Notes: a model not told the origin generated them from the letters alone. 50,794 nt of DNA from Leuconostoc falkenbergense (GCF_014634805.1 NZ_BMBS01000011.1:1-50794); one strand, 5' to 3'; counted from the first letter of the stretch, positions 26,342 through 35,255 are shown. A program made the numbers and translations.

Positions 26342-27580
26342 TTACTTTTCTGCAGCGGCCAATGTCACAATTTCTAAAATAACATCTGTTGCCTGCTCCA
26401 TAACAGTCGTGGAAACATATTCAAAGCGACCATGCATATTCTCGCCACCTGCAAAAATATTTGGCGTTGGTAGCCCCAAGAAAGTGATCTTTGAGCCATC
26501 TGTTCCACCACGAACCGGTTCAATGATAGGTTTAATGTTTAACTTTTTCATTGCCTCTTCAGCTAACTCAACCGATTTCATATCATTTTTGAGCACTTCA
26601 CCCATATTGTAATATTGATCATTGAGTGTCACTGAAATCCGATCCTCACCAAATTTTTGATTAAAAGTTGCAGCGATATCCATTAACTTCTGCTTACGTG
26701 TTTCAAATATTGTACGATCATGATCTCTCACAATATAACGCATTGTTGCCGATTCTGGATTTCCTTCAATTGAGATGACGTGCCAAAAGCCTTCAACGCC
26801 TTCAGTATGTTCTGGGCGATCATGTACGGGCAATTCTGCATGAAAATCAAACGCCACTTGAATAGCGTTAATCATAGCATCTTTTGCTGTTCCTGGGTGC
26901 ACGTTGCGTCCTTTAATATTGATTGTAGCGGCTGCCGCGTTGAAGGTTTCCCACTCTAATTCACCTAATGGGCCGCCGTCCATCGTGTATGCAAAGTCTG
27001 CACCAAAAGCAGCAACATCAAAGTTATCTGCGCCAATACCAATTTCTTCATCGGGACCAAATGCAAAACGTAAATCACCATGCTTGATTTCTGGGTGAGC
27101 AATTAAATATGCTGCTGCTGTGATAATTTCAGCATCTCCGGCTTTGTCATCGGCACCCAAAAGTGTCGTACCATCTGTTGTGATTAACGTGTGCCCAACG
27201 TACTTTTTTAAACTTGGAAATTCAGACGGATTTAGTTCGTAACCACTTGTCCCAAGCTGGATGACAGATTGACCATCATAATCAGCAACAATTTGAGGTT
27301 TGACATTGGCCCCGTTGAAGTCAGCAGTATCTACATGGGCAATGAAACCGATTGTAGGTATGTTTGCATTTTCAATGTTACTTGACAGTTCGGCAAACAC
27401 ATAACCATCAGCCATAGTACGCACATTTTCAAGGCCAATGCGCTTCAATTCTTCAGCCAATTCAGCTAAAAACGCCACTTCTTTGGGCGAAGAAGGCACC
27501 GTCGTTGAATTTTCGTCTGACTGCGTATCAATTTTGACGTATTTCAAAAATCGGTCTGTTAGTTCTGGATATTTTGTCAT
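26342..27580 (-). CDS. pepT: Peptidase T (tripeptidase)
   Basis: Zinc metallopeptidase of family M20 that removes the N-terminal residue from tripeptides in the cytoplasm, part of the peptide-scavenging system of lactic acid bacteria. The 412-residue protein has AHVDTAD at 81-87 (first zinc His and catalytic Asp), GADDKAG (bridging Asp), DEEIG (catalytic Glu) and the HPGTAKDAM dimerisation-region motif. It lies four bases downstream of the NIF3-family gene and probably shares its transcript. Confidence 0.95.
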   Translation of the reverse strand: MTKYPELTDRFLKYVKIDTQSDENSTTVPSSPKEVAFLAELAEELKRIGLENVRTMADGYVFAELSSNIENANIPTIGFIAHVDTADFNGANVKPQIVADYDGQSVIQLGTSGYELNPSEFPSLKKYVGHTLITTDGTTLLGADDKAGDAEIITAAAYLIAHPEIKHGDLRFAFGPDEEIGIGADNFDVAAFGADFAYTMDGGPLGELEWETFNAAAATINIKGRNVHPGTAKDAMINAIQVAFDFHAELPVHDRPEHTEGVEGFWHVISIEGNPESATMRYIVRDHDRTIFETRKQKLMDIAATFNQKFGEDRISVTLNDQYYNMGEVLKNDMKSVELAEEAMKKLNIKPIIEPVRGGTDGSKITFLGLPTPNIFAGGENMHGRFEYVSTTVMEQATDVILEIVTLAAAEK

Positions 27581-27584
27581 ATTT

Positions 27585-28409
27585 TCACTCCTTTTTGGTC
27601 GACTGCTGCTGTCCGGACGGTCCCAAAATATACGTATAAGGATCTGTATTCAGCTTGGTGGCAAAAACATCAAGCTGGTCATCACACCATGCTTTTATTT
27701 GCTCAGCCATTTTTTGATTAGCAATGGCTTCCATGTGATGATCCGGATCAATGACTACAAAATCATCTGCTAAGATGTCATGTCCAACATGATAATATAC
27801 ATCAGCAGTAACAAAAGCATCAGCTCCTGATTGTTTAGCTGTTTGCCAAAATTTACCACCATCTCCACCTAGAACTGCCACCGTTGAAATGACACGATTA
27901 AGGTCATTGGCTATGACACGAACAGCTTCAACGTGAAAAATATCACGCATTTGTTTCGCAAAATCTGCTACTGTCAATGGTTTCTTTAACTTACCAATCC
28001 GACCTAATCCTGTTTTACCATCTGCATTAGGAATTAAAGGCACTGTGTGCTCAATATTAAGTGCAGCTGACAACCAATCATTCATCCCACCAAAAGCGCT
28101 ATCCAAATTGGTATGTGATGCATAAACCACAATTTGATGGGTAATAAGATCTGCATACATTTGATTTTGTGGGACGGATAAATCTAAGTTTTTAGCTGGG
28201 AAAAACATTGCCTCATGATGTGCCCAAATGAAATCTACCTTAGCAGCAATGGCTTCCTTGACGACCTCAGGTCGCACATCTAATGTTGTCATAACGCGGC
28301 TAATTTGTTGATTCGGATTGCCAATTTGTAAACCAGTGGGGTCACCAGCTTCTGCCAAGGAAAGTGGCGCAAACTGTTCAATTTGATCAATTAATTCTTG
28401 TGCAATCAC
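27585..28409 (-). CDS. NIF3/DUF34-family dinuclear metal protein
   Basis: The 274-residue protein matches the short bacterial NIF3-like family (GTP cyclohydrolase I type 2 in databases), which forms hexamers with two metal ions per subunit. Metal ligands are visible as HH at 64-65, H99 and D103 (ASHTNLD). The C-terminal HxxxE-type pair is less clear. It overlaps trmK by four bases, the order usual in Firmicutes. Its real biochemical function is unsettled; it may handle a metal or a folate/quinone-like substrate. Confidence 0.88.
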   Translation of the reverse strand: MIAQELIDQIEQFAPLSLAEAGDPTGLQIGNPNQQISRVMTTLDVRPEVVKEAIAAKVDFIWAHHEAMFFPAKNLDLSVPQNQMYADLITHQIVVYASHTNLDSAFGGMNDWLSAALNIEHTVPLIPNADGKTGLGRIGKLKKPLTVADFAKQMRDIFHVEAVRVIANDLNRVISTVAVLGGDGGKFWQTAKQSGADAFVTADVYYHVGHDILADDFVVIDPDHHMEAIANQKMAEQIKAWCDDQLDVFATKLNTDPYTYILGPSGQQQSTKKE

Positions 28410-29095
28410 GATATCATCTCCTTGATACGATCATAAGTTGTTTGCCATTTTGTGTAGGTTGGCGTGTCTTGGTTGCCTGAATTTTTCAAATGCGCCAAAA
28501 TAACTTTGATACGATCACATTCTTTTTGCCACTTGGCAACAAAAATTGGTGATTTTGATTGCAACAGATACGGACCAAAATCAATCTCACGCTCAGATAA
28601 TTTGGATTCACCAGGCGTGGCAACGATCACTTCATAAAAATGCGAACCTTCCTGAACAATATCTTCCGCTATAATCAAATAGTGATTGTTGTTTAACCAT
28701 GATCTGACAACATTCTCATCAGTATTTGGTTGTAAAATCAAAGTATTGTACTGATGTTTTTTTGACTGACCAGCTGACAAAATGTCTTGAATCAAAATCC
28801 CACCCATGCCAGCAATTACAATCGTGTCAACCTTATCAGCTATGTCAATGGCGGCTAGACCATTCGCTAATCGCGCCTCAAGTTTGCCATTCAGATGTCG
28901 TTTGTTAATTTCATGTTGAACATTTTCAAACGGCCCTTGAGCGACTTCACCAGCTATGGCATGCTGGACATGATTGTTCAAGATTAAATGTGCGGGTAAA
29001 TAGGCATGATCTGAACCTATATCAGCAATTATTGCGCCTTGTGGCACATGTTTAGCCACCGCTTCAAGGCGTGGCGAAAGATGAATACTATCCAT
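28406..29095 (-). CDS. trmK: tRNA (adenine(22)-N1)-methyltransferase
   Basis: SAM-dependent enzyme forming m1A22 in bacterial tRNAs. The 229-residue protein has the SAM-binding ADIGSDHAYLP motif at about 24-34 and the VIAGMGG motif near 115-121, as in B. subtilis YqfN/TrmK. It is the first gene of the trmK-NIF3-pepT cluster on the minus strand. Confidence 0.92.
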   Translation of the reverse strand: MDSIHLSPRLEAVAKHVPQGAIIADIGSDHAYLPAHLILNNHVQHAIAGEVAQGPFENVQHEINKRHLNGKLEARLANGLAAIDIADKVDTIVIAGMGGILIQDILSAGQSKKHQYNTLILQPNTDENVVRSWLNNNHYLIIAEDIVQEGSHFYEVIVATPGESKLSEREIDFGPYLLQSKSPIFVAKWQKECDRIKVILAHLKNSGNQDTPTYTKWQTTYDRIKEMIS

Positions 29096-29136
29096 AATGT
29101 TCCCTAAAAAAATTTTTTTACTCCTATCAGTATAGC

Positions 29137-29162
29137 AAAAAAGCCAGCTACGCGCTGACTTT
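29137..29162 (-). terminator. Terminator after the second DUF606 transporter
   Basis: On the minus strand AAGTCAGC and GCTGGCTT (with one G-U pair) form a stem followed by TTTT. It separates this gene from trmK. Confidence 0.75.
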
Positions 29163-29164
29163 CC

Positions 29165-30106
29165 TTATCCAAATTTTATCAATAACACACCAATTGCCAT
29201 CGCCATAATACCAAATATTTGAGCCCTTGTGACTTGTCTTTGCGGTGAACGCCACCAACCAAATTGTGTAACAGCCATTGATCCAACGATTGAACCAAAT
29301 AAGCCCAAAGTAACTGTTACCCCCGTACCAAGTTGTGGGACTAAATAGGCAGCTGCAAAAACAAATGCAGCACCTAATACACCGCCAATGAACAACCAAA
29401 ACGGCTGCCCATTCGCATGAAATTCTTTTGGCAAAAAGGACTTATCACGAATAATCACAACCAGAAGAATCAAGATTGTGCCTGTCAAAAATGAAAACAC
29501 CGAGGCACCGACTGAGGAATGCATTAATTGGCCTAAGTGGCCATTAATGGCTTGTTGAATAGCTGAAATAGCACCTGCCACTATCCCCCACAAACGCCAT
29601 ACATTCAACGTAACGGGATTTTCATGATATTTGTCACTTTTTTCTTCAATCTTAGCAACCCCACGGCTGGCCAACACAACAGCAATGTAAATACCTAAGA
29701 ATAAAATCAAAATTCCCATAGACTTAAGCCATGTCAAAGGGTGCTGCTGTGCCCCAAAAAGCCCAAAGATATCAATCACTTCTCCCATCAAAACTTGACC
29801 TAAAATGGGCAAAATAATCGTTTGAATTGCCCCTAATTTGGGAAACATTAAAATGTTAGATGTTAAAAAAAAGACGCCCAAAATTCCGCCCAACCAAATC
29901 CACCACGGATTATGCGAGAAAACAGTGCCAATAGGAACAATGTGTTGATTGGTCCCCAAAAAGACGGCAATCAGAAATATTGTCCCGACTGAAAATGAAA
30001 TTAAACTCGACCTAAATGGTGAACGTACCGCTGCACCTAATTTTGCATTAATAGCACTTTGATTAGCTAATAAAAATCCAGCAGCCAATCCAATAAAATA
30101 AAGCAT
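29165..30106 (-). CDS. DMT-superfamily transporter with two DUF606 (YdcZ-like) repeats
   Basis: The 313-residue polytopic protein has the same two-repeat layout as the protein at 4093-5007: ANQSAINAKLGA near residues 14-25, a related QQAINGHLGQL in the second half, and matching NIL/IIL-MFPKLGAIQT and VPQLGTGVTVTLG segments. The pair is clearly paralogous. This copy is monocistronic with its own promoter, and the context gives no substrate. The TPP-controlled thiamine operon starts divergently, but nothing in the sequence links the two functionally. Confidence 0.8.
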   Translation of the reverse strand: MLYFIGLAAGFLLANQSAINAKLGAAVRSPFRSSLISFSVGTIFLIAVFLGTNQHIVPIGTVFSHNPWWIWLGGILGVFFLTSNILMFPKLGAIQTIILPILGQVLMGEVIDIFGLFGAQQHPLTWLKSMGILILFLGIYIAVVLASRGVAKIEEKSDKYHENPVTLNVWRLWGIVAGAISAIQQAINGHLGQLMHSSVGASVFSFLTGTILILLVVIIRDKSFLPKEFHANGQPFWLFIGGVLGAAFVFAAAYLVPQLGTGVTVTLGLFGSIVGSMAVTQFGWWRSPQRQVTRAQIFGIMAMAIGVLLIKFG

Positions 30107-30157
30107 CTCAATACTACTCCTAAATATAACTTTTTTAATTTTAACTCATGCGTAATA

Positions 30158-30185
30158 AGTATACCCATAGGTGCCGTTTTTGCAA
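30158..30185 (-). promoter_or_regulatory. Promoter of the DUF606 transporter gene
   Basis: On the minus strand TTGCAA (30180-30185) and TATACT (30158-30163) are spaced by 16 nt. A TAGGAGTAG ribosome binding site precedes the start codon. Confidence 0.65.
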
Positions 30186-30204
30186 GCCAAACGACTTTCA
30201 TCTA

Positions 30205-30233
30205 TTGCAGGTAAAAATGGATTGTGGTACACT
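30205..30233 (+). promoter_or_regulatory. Promoter of the thiamine uptake operon
   Basis: TTGCAG (30205-30210) and TACACT (30228-30233) with a 17-nt spacer place the transcript start near 30240, about 30 bases before the TPP aptamer. Confidence 0.7.
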
Positions 30234-30267
30234 CTGTTTGTGAGATAATCACAAACAATTGAAAACA

Positions 30268-30343
30268 CCAAAGTCTGGGGTGCCAAATGGCTGAGATAAT
30301 ACCCATATAACCTGATCTAGATCGTACTAGCGTAGGGAGATTT
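30268..30343 (+). ncRNA. TPP riboswitch (THI element)
   Basis: Conserved blocks of the thiamine pyrophosphate aptamer appear in order: CTGGGGTGCC, GGCTGAGATAATACCC, ACCTGATCTAGATC and TAGCGTAGGGA. They lie in the leader of genes for a thiamine-type uptake system. TPP binding is expected to favour the terminator at 30420-30451 and switch the operon off. The whole leader 30107-30503 holds only promoters, aptamer and terminator; I see no gene in it. Confidence 0.96.
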
Positions 30344-30419
30344 ACTTGAATATTAATTGTATACAGACACAAACTACTAATCGTCAGTCTGTTTTAGCAT
30401 TTGTAATTGATATTATGTC

Positions 30420-30451
30420 AAAGCCAATCTTCCTATGGAGATTGGCTTTTT
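30420..30451 (+). terminator. Riboswitch-controlled terminator
   Basis: AAAGCCAATCT and AGATTGGCTTT form a strong stem followed by TT. It sits about 80 bases after the aptamer and before the ykoE ribosome binding site, as expected for an expression platform. The alternative antiterminator pairing was not worked out. Confidence 0.85.
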
Positions 30452-30503
30452 GTATGTCTAACCTCATTGCGGTGTTTTCACAACAAATTCGGAGGTGTGC
30501 AAC

Positions 30504-31082
30504 ATGCATACAAAATGGTCACTACGTGACGTTATCTTTATCGCGCTCATCGCGGTGTTTTTCGGTTTTATTTTCTGGGCTTGGGCATTTGCTTATAACG
30601 TCATTGCAGCAATATTAACGCCTATGGGTTTAAGTCCATATGCTAATGATGCAACAATTGGTCCATGGTTAATGGCTGGTCCAATGGCGGGCTACATCAT
30701 TCGTCGTGCCGGTGCTTCGATTATTGGCGAAACGCTTGCCGGCACAATTGAAATGGTTTTTGGTTCACAATGGGGCGTCATGAACATCGTTGCTGGCGCT
30801 ATTCAAGGACTAGGAACCGAAATTGGCTTTGCTATTTTTGGTTACCGTCGCTGGGATAAAACTAGCTTAACTGCTTCAGTCATTACCGTCACAATTGTAA
30901 CCTTTGGTTGGGACCTACTTCGTAATGGCTATGCACAATATTCGTTTGGTCTACTAGTTGGTTTGTTTATCACTCGCCTGATTTCATCAGCTATTTTTGC
31001 TGGTGTCATTGTTTACTTCACGCAAAAGCTAATTGCTAAATCAGGTATCTTAACAACACATCAATCAGAGGTGATCTCATGA
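30504..31082 (+). CDS. ykoE: YkoE-type substrate-binding (S) component of a thiamine/HMP ECF transporter
   Basis: The 192-residue membrane protein has about six helices and matches the YkoE family: WAFAYNVIAAILTPMG, then GLSPYANDATIGPWLMAGPM. These are S components thought to bind thiamine or its pyrimidine part (HMP). The ATG at 30504 is chosen because GGAGG (30491-30495) lies 8 bases upstream; a GTG at 30495 overlaps that site. It is the first gene after the TPP riboswitch, and its stop overlaps the next ATG by four bases. Confidence 0.92.
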   Translation: MHTKWSLRDVIFIALIAVFFGFIFWAWAFAYNVIAAILTPMGLSPYANDATIGPWLMAGPMAGYIIRRAGASIIGETLAGTIEMVFGSQWGVMNIVAGAIQGLGTEIGFAIFGYRRWDKTSLTASVITVTIVTFGWDLLRNGYAQYSFGLLVGLFITRLISSAIFAGVIVYFTQKLIAKSGILTTHQSEVIS

Positions 31083-31372
31083 TTTCAAGTATTGCTGTTC
31101 AAGTTTTGCCAATGACTGCAAATGAAAACGATGTTATTAAAATCGTTGATCACGTCATCGCTTACATTGATGCTAGTGGTGTTAATTACCAAGTTGGTGC
31201 GTTTGAATCAACATTAGAAGGTGATTATGATCAACTGATGTCAATTTTAGCACAATTGCCAAAAGTGGCTGCTGAAATCACAGACATACCTGTAATGGTT
31301 TATAGCAAAATCAACATGGCAACCACAAGTGATGTGCTTACAATAGCAAAAAAAACAGATAAATATAAATAA
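31079..31372 (+). CDS. Single-domain YkoF/MTH1187-like thiamine-binding protein
   Basis: A 97-residue soluble protein with no signal peptide. SSIAVQVLPM at the N-terminus and ISxIPVMVYSKI-like strands fit the YkoF/MTH1187 ferredoxin-like fold. B. subtilis YkoF is about twice as long with two such domains; this one has a single domain, so a dimer or tetramer would be needed to form the equivalent site. It sits between ykoE and ykoD, overlapping ykoE by four bases. A role in binding thiamine or HMP in the cytoplasm is inferred from family and context. Confidence 0.8.
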   Translation: MISSIAVQVLPMTANENDVIKIVDHVIAYIDASGVNYQVGAFESTLEGDYDQLMSILAQLPKVAAEITDIPVMVYSKINMATTSDVLTIAKKTDKYK

Positions 31373-31408
31373 AGCGGTGTTTTCCGCGTACATAGGATAT
31401 TCTAAACG

Positions 31409-32782
31409 ATGATTGTTACTCTAGAACATATTAATTTAAGCTACGGCAAAACAAAAATATTTAACGACTTGACACTATCCATTCCAGAAAATAGTTTCAA
31501 TCTTTTAATTGGACCATCAGGTATTGGTAAATCAACATTGTTAAAAATCATTGCCGGTTTATTCCCTCAACTTAAAGGCACTGTTTTGGTTGACAATACC
31601 GCCATTAGCCAGCTACCAGCTAATCAGAGAGCACAGCATGTTGGTTTTTTATTTCAAGATCCCGACACACAGTTTGCGATGCCTACCCCTTTTGAGGAAT
31701 TGACGTTTACACTAGAAAACTTACAAATTCCGGCTGATGAAATAGCTAAACGTGCGACGGCGGCACTTGAATTTGTCGGCATCAAACAACTAGCCGACCA
31801 ACAGATTGACACGCTTTCAGGTGGTGAAAAGCAAAAAGTTGCTTTAGCAATAATTGTCGCAATGAAAAGTAAATTGTTGCTATTAGATGAACCTTTCGCC
31901 AATGTCGATATAATAGCACGGCAGGAAATTTTAAAAAAAATAAAAACATTGCAGGCTGACGGCGTTACCATTCTTGTGGCAGATCATGATTTTTCAGGTT
32001 ATCAAGACATTGTAAACAATGTATGGGAAATTCAACATCAAACAATCTCAGCGCTTGACCATGATCAATTTATGCAACGCATTTCCAAACCACAACATCA
32101 TATTTTTAAAACAACCAATGAGGGTATTTTTGAACTGACTCATTTTAAATTATCGGCCGAAAAAAGGACATTAATCAATGTTCCCCAACTCTTGATTGGT
32201 GCACCTGGCATTACCCTTCTAACTGGCGCAAATGGTAGTGGCAAATCAACTTTATTTAATGCGTTAACTAAATTGAAATCTTTTGATGGGCAGATAACTT
32301 ATCAATCAAAAAATATTCAAAAATTAAAAGTTGCACAATATGTTCAAAAAGTGGCGCTATTATTTCAAAGTCCCGAGCGCCAGTTTCTTAGAATGACCGT
32401 CGATGAAGAATTAGCGTTGAGCTACCAACATAGCCAACATCAATCATTTTGGTCTTCCGAAGTAATTGATCATTATCTCACGCGTCTCAATCTTAATCAT
32501 TTACGTCAACACATTGTCTATCAACTTTCTGGTGGCCAAAAGAAAAAACTGCAACTGTTACTGATGTTAATTGTTGGCACACCCGTTTTGTTGCTTGACG
32601 AACCAATTGCTGGACTTGATGTTGCCTCAGTACGTGTAGTCGCTGAAATATTACAAGAAATTTCAGATCAAGGTAAGCAGCGTTTCATCATTATTAGTCA
32701 TCAACTGGATGCCTTACTACCAGTCATTAACTACCATCTACACCTTGATCACCAAACATTATGCTATCAGGAGCAACTTTAA
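31409..32782 (+). CDS. ykoD: YkoD-type double ATPase of the ECF transporter
   Basis: The 457-residue protein fuses two ABC ATPase domains. The first has Walker A GPSGIGKST near residue 35, signature LSGGEKQK and Walker B LLLDEPFAN. The second has GANGSGKST near 275, signature LSGGQKKK and LLLDEPIAG. Both catalytic sites look complete. It energises the YkoE/YkoC membrane components. A 36-base gap with a small GCGG/CCGC hairpin and an AGGAT site precedes it; its stop overlaps the ykoC start (TAATG). Confidence 0.93.
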   Translation: MIVTLEHINLSYGKTKIFNDLTLSIPENSFNLLIGPSGIGKSTLLKIIAGLFPQLKGTVLVDNTAISQLPANQRAQHVGFLFQDPDTQFAMPTPFEELTFTLENLQIPADEIAKRATAALEFVGIKQLADQQIDTLSGGEKQKVALAIIVAMKSKLLLLDEPFANVDIIARQEILKKIKTLQADGVTILVADHDFSGYQDIVNNVWEIQHQTISALDHDQFMQRISKPQHHIFKTTNEGIFELTHFKLSAEKRTLINVPQLLIGAPGITLLTGANGSGKSTLFNALTKLKSFDGQITYQSKNIQKLKVAQYVQKVALLFQSPERQFLRMTVDEELALSYQHSQHQSFWSSEVIDHYLTRLNLNHLRQHIVYQLSGGQKKKLQLLLMLIVGTPVLLLDEPIAGLDVASVRVVAEILQEISDQGKQRFIIISHQLDALLPVINYHLHLDHQTLCYQEQL

Positions 32783-33423
32783 TGAATTCCGGTGTTAAAT
32801 TCGTCTTTATTTTAATCGTCAGTATTGAATTAACCTTTATATTAAACGCCTGTATTAATTTTATAGTAGCGATCGTTGCTGCAATTTATTTAATGCTATC
32901 AAGATTAACATGGCAACGCTATTTATTGCTCGTTCTAATGCCTATTTTGCCCGTTTTGGGTGCATGGACATCATTTAGTACGTATGGCACTCACAACATG
33001 GCAATCGTCATGGCGACCCGTATTGTGGCTTACATTTATCTTGGTGCTGCTTTCTCATTTACAACGAACATGGTTGATTTATTAAATACGCTAGAGCAAA
33101 AGTGGCATTTACCAACGACCTTTGTCTACGGATTACGAGGTGCACTGACATTCGTCCCCCGCGTCAAACAAGAAATCAAAACAATCCATATCGCTGCTCT
33201 CATGAGAGGTGAACACTTATCATTTTATTCACCTCAATTATTTTTCAAGGCGATTTTGGTTTCTCTGCAATGGTCAACACGGTTATCAACGGCAATGGTT
33301 TCACATGGTTTTACAGAAAACGCACCACGCACTCATTTTCAGTCGATTATCATACAAAAAAGAGACTGGCTAATAGCTATCAGTCTCTTGGTGATTTTGC
33401 AATTGATGATTGCATATCTTTAA
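32782..33423 (+). CDS. ykoC: YkoC-type transmembrane (T) component of the ECF transporter
   Basis: The 213-residue membrane protein has four to five helices and the cytoplasmic coupling motif in IAALMRGEHL (A-x-R-G), which contacts the ATPase. The start at 32782 is preferred over 32761 because AGGAG (32769-32773) is 8 bases upstream and the codon overlaps the ykoD stop. The last 44 bases overlap the 3' end of the convergent rnhB gene, and the rnhB terminator lies inside this coding sequence. Confidence 0.9.
   Translation: MNSGVKFVFILIVSIELTFILNACINFIVAIVAAIYLMLSRLTWQRYLLLVLMPILPVLGAWTSFSTYGTHNMAIVMATRIVAYIYLGAAFSFTTNMVDLLNTLEQKWHLPTTFVYGLRGALTFVPRVKQEIKTIHIAALMRGEHLSFYSPQLFFKAILVSLQWSTRLSTAMVSHGFTENAPRTHFQSIIIQKRDWLIAISLLVILQLMIAYL
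33355..33390 (-). terminator. rnhB terminator embedded in the ykoC coding sequence
   Basis: On the minus strand AAGAGACTG and CAGTCTCTT form a stem followed by TTTTTT. It includes the rnhB stop codon, and its whole length codes for the end of YkoC on the other strand. Confidence 0.85.
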
Positions 33424-34168
33424 TTGGTGCAAACGTTTTGCGATGAATTGGCGTGATGCCTTTCGTTTCAATGGCTTGGAGATGTTCTTTTGTCCCGTAA
33501 CCGGCGTTTCTCTCGAAGCCATAACCAGGATATTTTAGACCATAGTCAGTCATTAAACGGTCCCTGGTGACTTTTGCCACGATACTAGCAGCGCCAATAC
33601 TATTACTACGTGCATCACCTTTAATGAGAAATTCTTGCGGGATATCAAGGTCCAACCGCATAGCATCAATCAATAGCACCTCGGCTTTAAGCTGTAATTT
33701 AGAAACAGCAATCGTCATCGCCATGCGAGCTGCTTCATAAATATTAATGGCGTCGATGGTAGCAGCTTCGACCTCTCCAATGCCAACAGCCAGAGCCTGT
33801 GTCATAATTTTTTCGTACAAATCTAATCGCTTCTTAGCCGATAATTGTTTTGAATCAATGACGTCTATAACGTTGAAATTATGAGGTAAAATCACGGCTG
33901 CTGCAATTACTGGTCCTGCTAATGGTCCACGACCAACTTCATCAATCCCTGCAATATTGTCGTAGCCTTGTTCCCAATATTGTCGTTCAATATCAAATCT
34001 ATGCACAAATGCAGTCTGTTTTTTAGCCGCCCGGTCTTGGCTTTTCCGCCAATTCTGGATGGCTTTTTGCACGCCTACGCGTGAATCTTGCTGCCAAACT
34101 AATAACCGTTCATCATCAGGTGATATCGTCTCAAGTTGTGTCCGAATTGCCTTTATTGTCTCACTCAT
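33380..34168 (-). CDS. rnhB: Ribonuclease HII
   Basis: It cleaves RNA in RNA-DNA hybrids and removes misincorporated ribonucleotides. The 262-residue protein has the GIDEVGRGPLAGPV motif at 74-87 with the first catalytic Asp-Glu pair, further Asp residues in LIDAMRLD, and the ASIVAKVTRD motif. A 70-residue N-terminal extension before the catalytic core is usual for Gram-positive RNase HII. Its ATG overlaps the rbgA stop by four bases, the conserved rbgA-rnhB order. Confidence 0.95.
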   Translation of the reverse strand: MSETIKAIRTQLETISPDDERLLVWQQDSRVGVQKAIQNWRKSQDRAAKKQTAFVHRFDIERQYWEQGYDNIAGIDEVGRGPLAGPVIAAAVILPHNFNVIDVIDSKQLSAKKRLDLYEKIMTQALAVGIGEVEAATIDAINIYEAARMAMTIAVSKLQLKAEVLLIDAMRLDLDIPQEFLIKGDARSNSIGAASIVAKVTRDRLMTDYGLKYPGYGFERNAGYGTKEHLQAIETKGITPIHRKTFAPIKDMQSSIAKSPRD

Positions 34169-35010
34169 ATATCAATCAAATCCAGTGTAAATGCACCTAA
34201 CTTATTTTTTCGCAAGTCGTTTAATAATCGTTCACTTGCCTTATCATAATCATCTTTGAAACCAAGTTTTGCCGTAATTGCTAACAAAACATCGACATTC
34301 TCTTGCTCAAAAATATCGGCTGACAAATGATAACGTTCAATCACGGCTTCAGGACGATAATGCCTGAAGAAAGCAATTAGAAAAAGCGCGGCGTCATCTT
34401 TGGCAAAAATTGTATACTTGACAGCACCAGTTAAGGACAATTTCATACCGATTGTCTGATCTTCAAATTTTGGCCACAAAACACCAGGCGAGTCTAGTAA
34501 TTCTAACTTAGTTTGGGTTTTCAGCCAAGCCACTTTTTTGGTGACACCTGGTCGATCGGCAGTCGGTGCAACATTTTTCATCACTAAATGATTTAGCAAC
34601 GTTGATTTACCAACATTGGGGACACCAGTAATCATTGCACGAATTGGTTGATCTTGGATACCACGTGCCAACTGGGCTTCTTTTTTTGCTTCAACAGCCC
34701 TTCTAGCGGCTTTAGTAACTAATTGTGGGGTTCGTGGATCACGCGTATCCAGCACCAGAACTGTATAACCCTGTTCTTCGAATTTTTTTTTCCAAGCACG
34801 CGTTTGTTCTGGATCAGCTAAGTCAGCCTTCGTCATAATCAATAATCGTGGTTTTTGACCAATTAGTTTATCAATCTCGGGATTACGTGAGCTTTCCGGA
34901 ATTCGTGAATCAACTAATTCAAAGACAACATCTACTAATTTTAAGTTTTCTCGCATTAAACGGAAGGCTTTGGCCATATGACCAGGAAACCACTGAATAA
35001 TTTGTGCCAT
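34165..35010 (-). CDS. rbgA: Ribosome biogenesis GTPase A (YlqF)
   Basis: Circularly permuted GTPase needed for late 50S assembly. From ATG 35010 the protein is 281 residues and starts MAQIIQWFPGHMAKAF, the family's usual N-terminus. The order G4 TKADL, G1 [12 protein letters not shown]3 DSPGVLWP confirms the permutation. A frame extending to 35055 adds 15 unrelated residues that overlap the upstream yozE region; GAGGAG about 10 bases upstream supports 35010. Confidence 0.94.
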   Translation of the reverse strand: MAQIIQWFPGHMAKAFRLMRENLKLVDVVFELVDSRIPESSRNPEIDKLIGQKPRLLIMTKADLADPEQTRAWKKKFEEQGYTVLVLDTRDPRTPQLVTKAARRAVEAKKEAQLARGIQDQPIRAMITGVPNVGKSTLLNHLVMKNVAPTADRPGVTKKVAWLKTQTKLELLDSPGVLWPKFEDQTIGMKLSLTGAVKYTIFAKDDAALFLIAFFRHYRPEAVIERYHLSADIFEQENVDVLLAITAKLGFKDDYDKASERLLNDLRKNKLGAFTLDLIDI

Positions 35011-35027
35011 TTTGAGCGTACTCCTCT

Positions 35028-35255
35028 TTATCGATCTGCGATATACATTGACCACGCTTCATCAAACGTCGTCATGCTCATCAAGTAAGTCGTGTTTTCT
35101 TCTAAATACTTAGAAATATCATCAAAGTCCGTACTTTGTTTGGGAAATGTCGAATCCAAAAAGGCATTGTTAGCAAATTGCTGAACATCATCCGCAGCTA
35201 TTGGATTACGATTTGTCATTAACCAATTATAAAAAGAGCGATCACTTTTTTTCAT
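35028..35255 (-). CDS. YozE-family protein (UPF0346)
   Basis: A 75-residue acidic protein with the SFYNWLMTNRNP start and SKYLEENTTYLMSMTTFDEAW core typical of YozE/SAM-like small proteins of Firmicutes. The family fold resembles a SAM (sterile alpha motif) bundle; function is unknown. It overlaps the ypmS-like gene by 14 bases and precedes rbgA, all on the same strand. Confidence 0.85.
   Translation of the reverse strand: MKKSDRSFYNWLMTNRNPIAADDVQQFANNAFLDSTFPKQSTDFDDISKYLEENTTYLMSMTTFDEAWSMYIADR

Noticed and set aside
30469-31384. Repeated 11-mer GCGGTGTTTTC before ykoE and before ykoD
   Set aside because: Two short matches in AT-rich leaders; flanks differ and only the second is part of a small hairpin, so chance similarity is likely.
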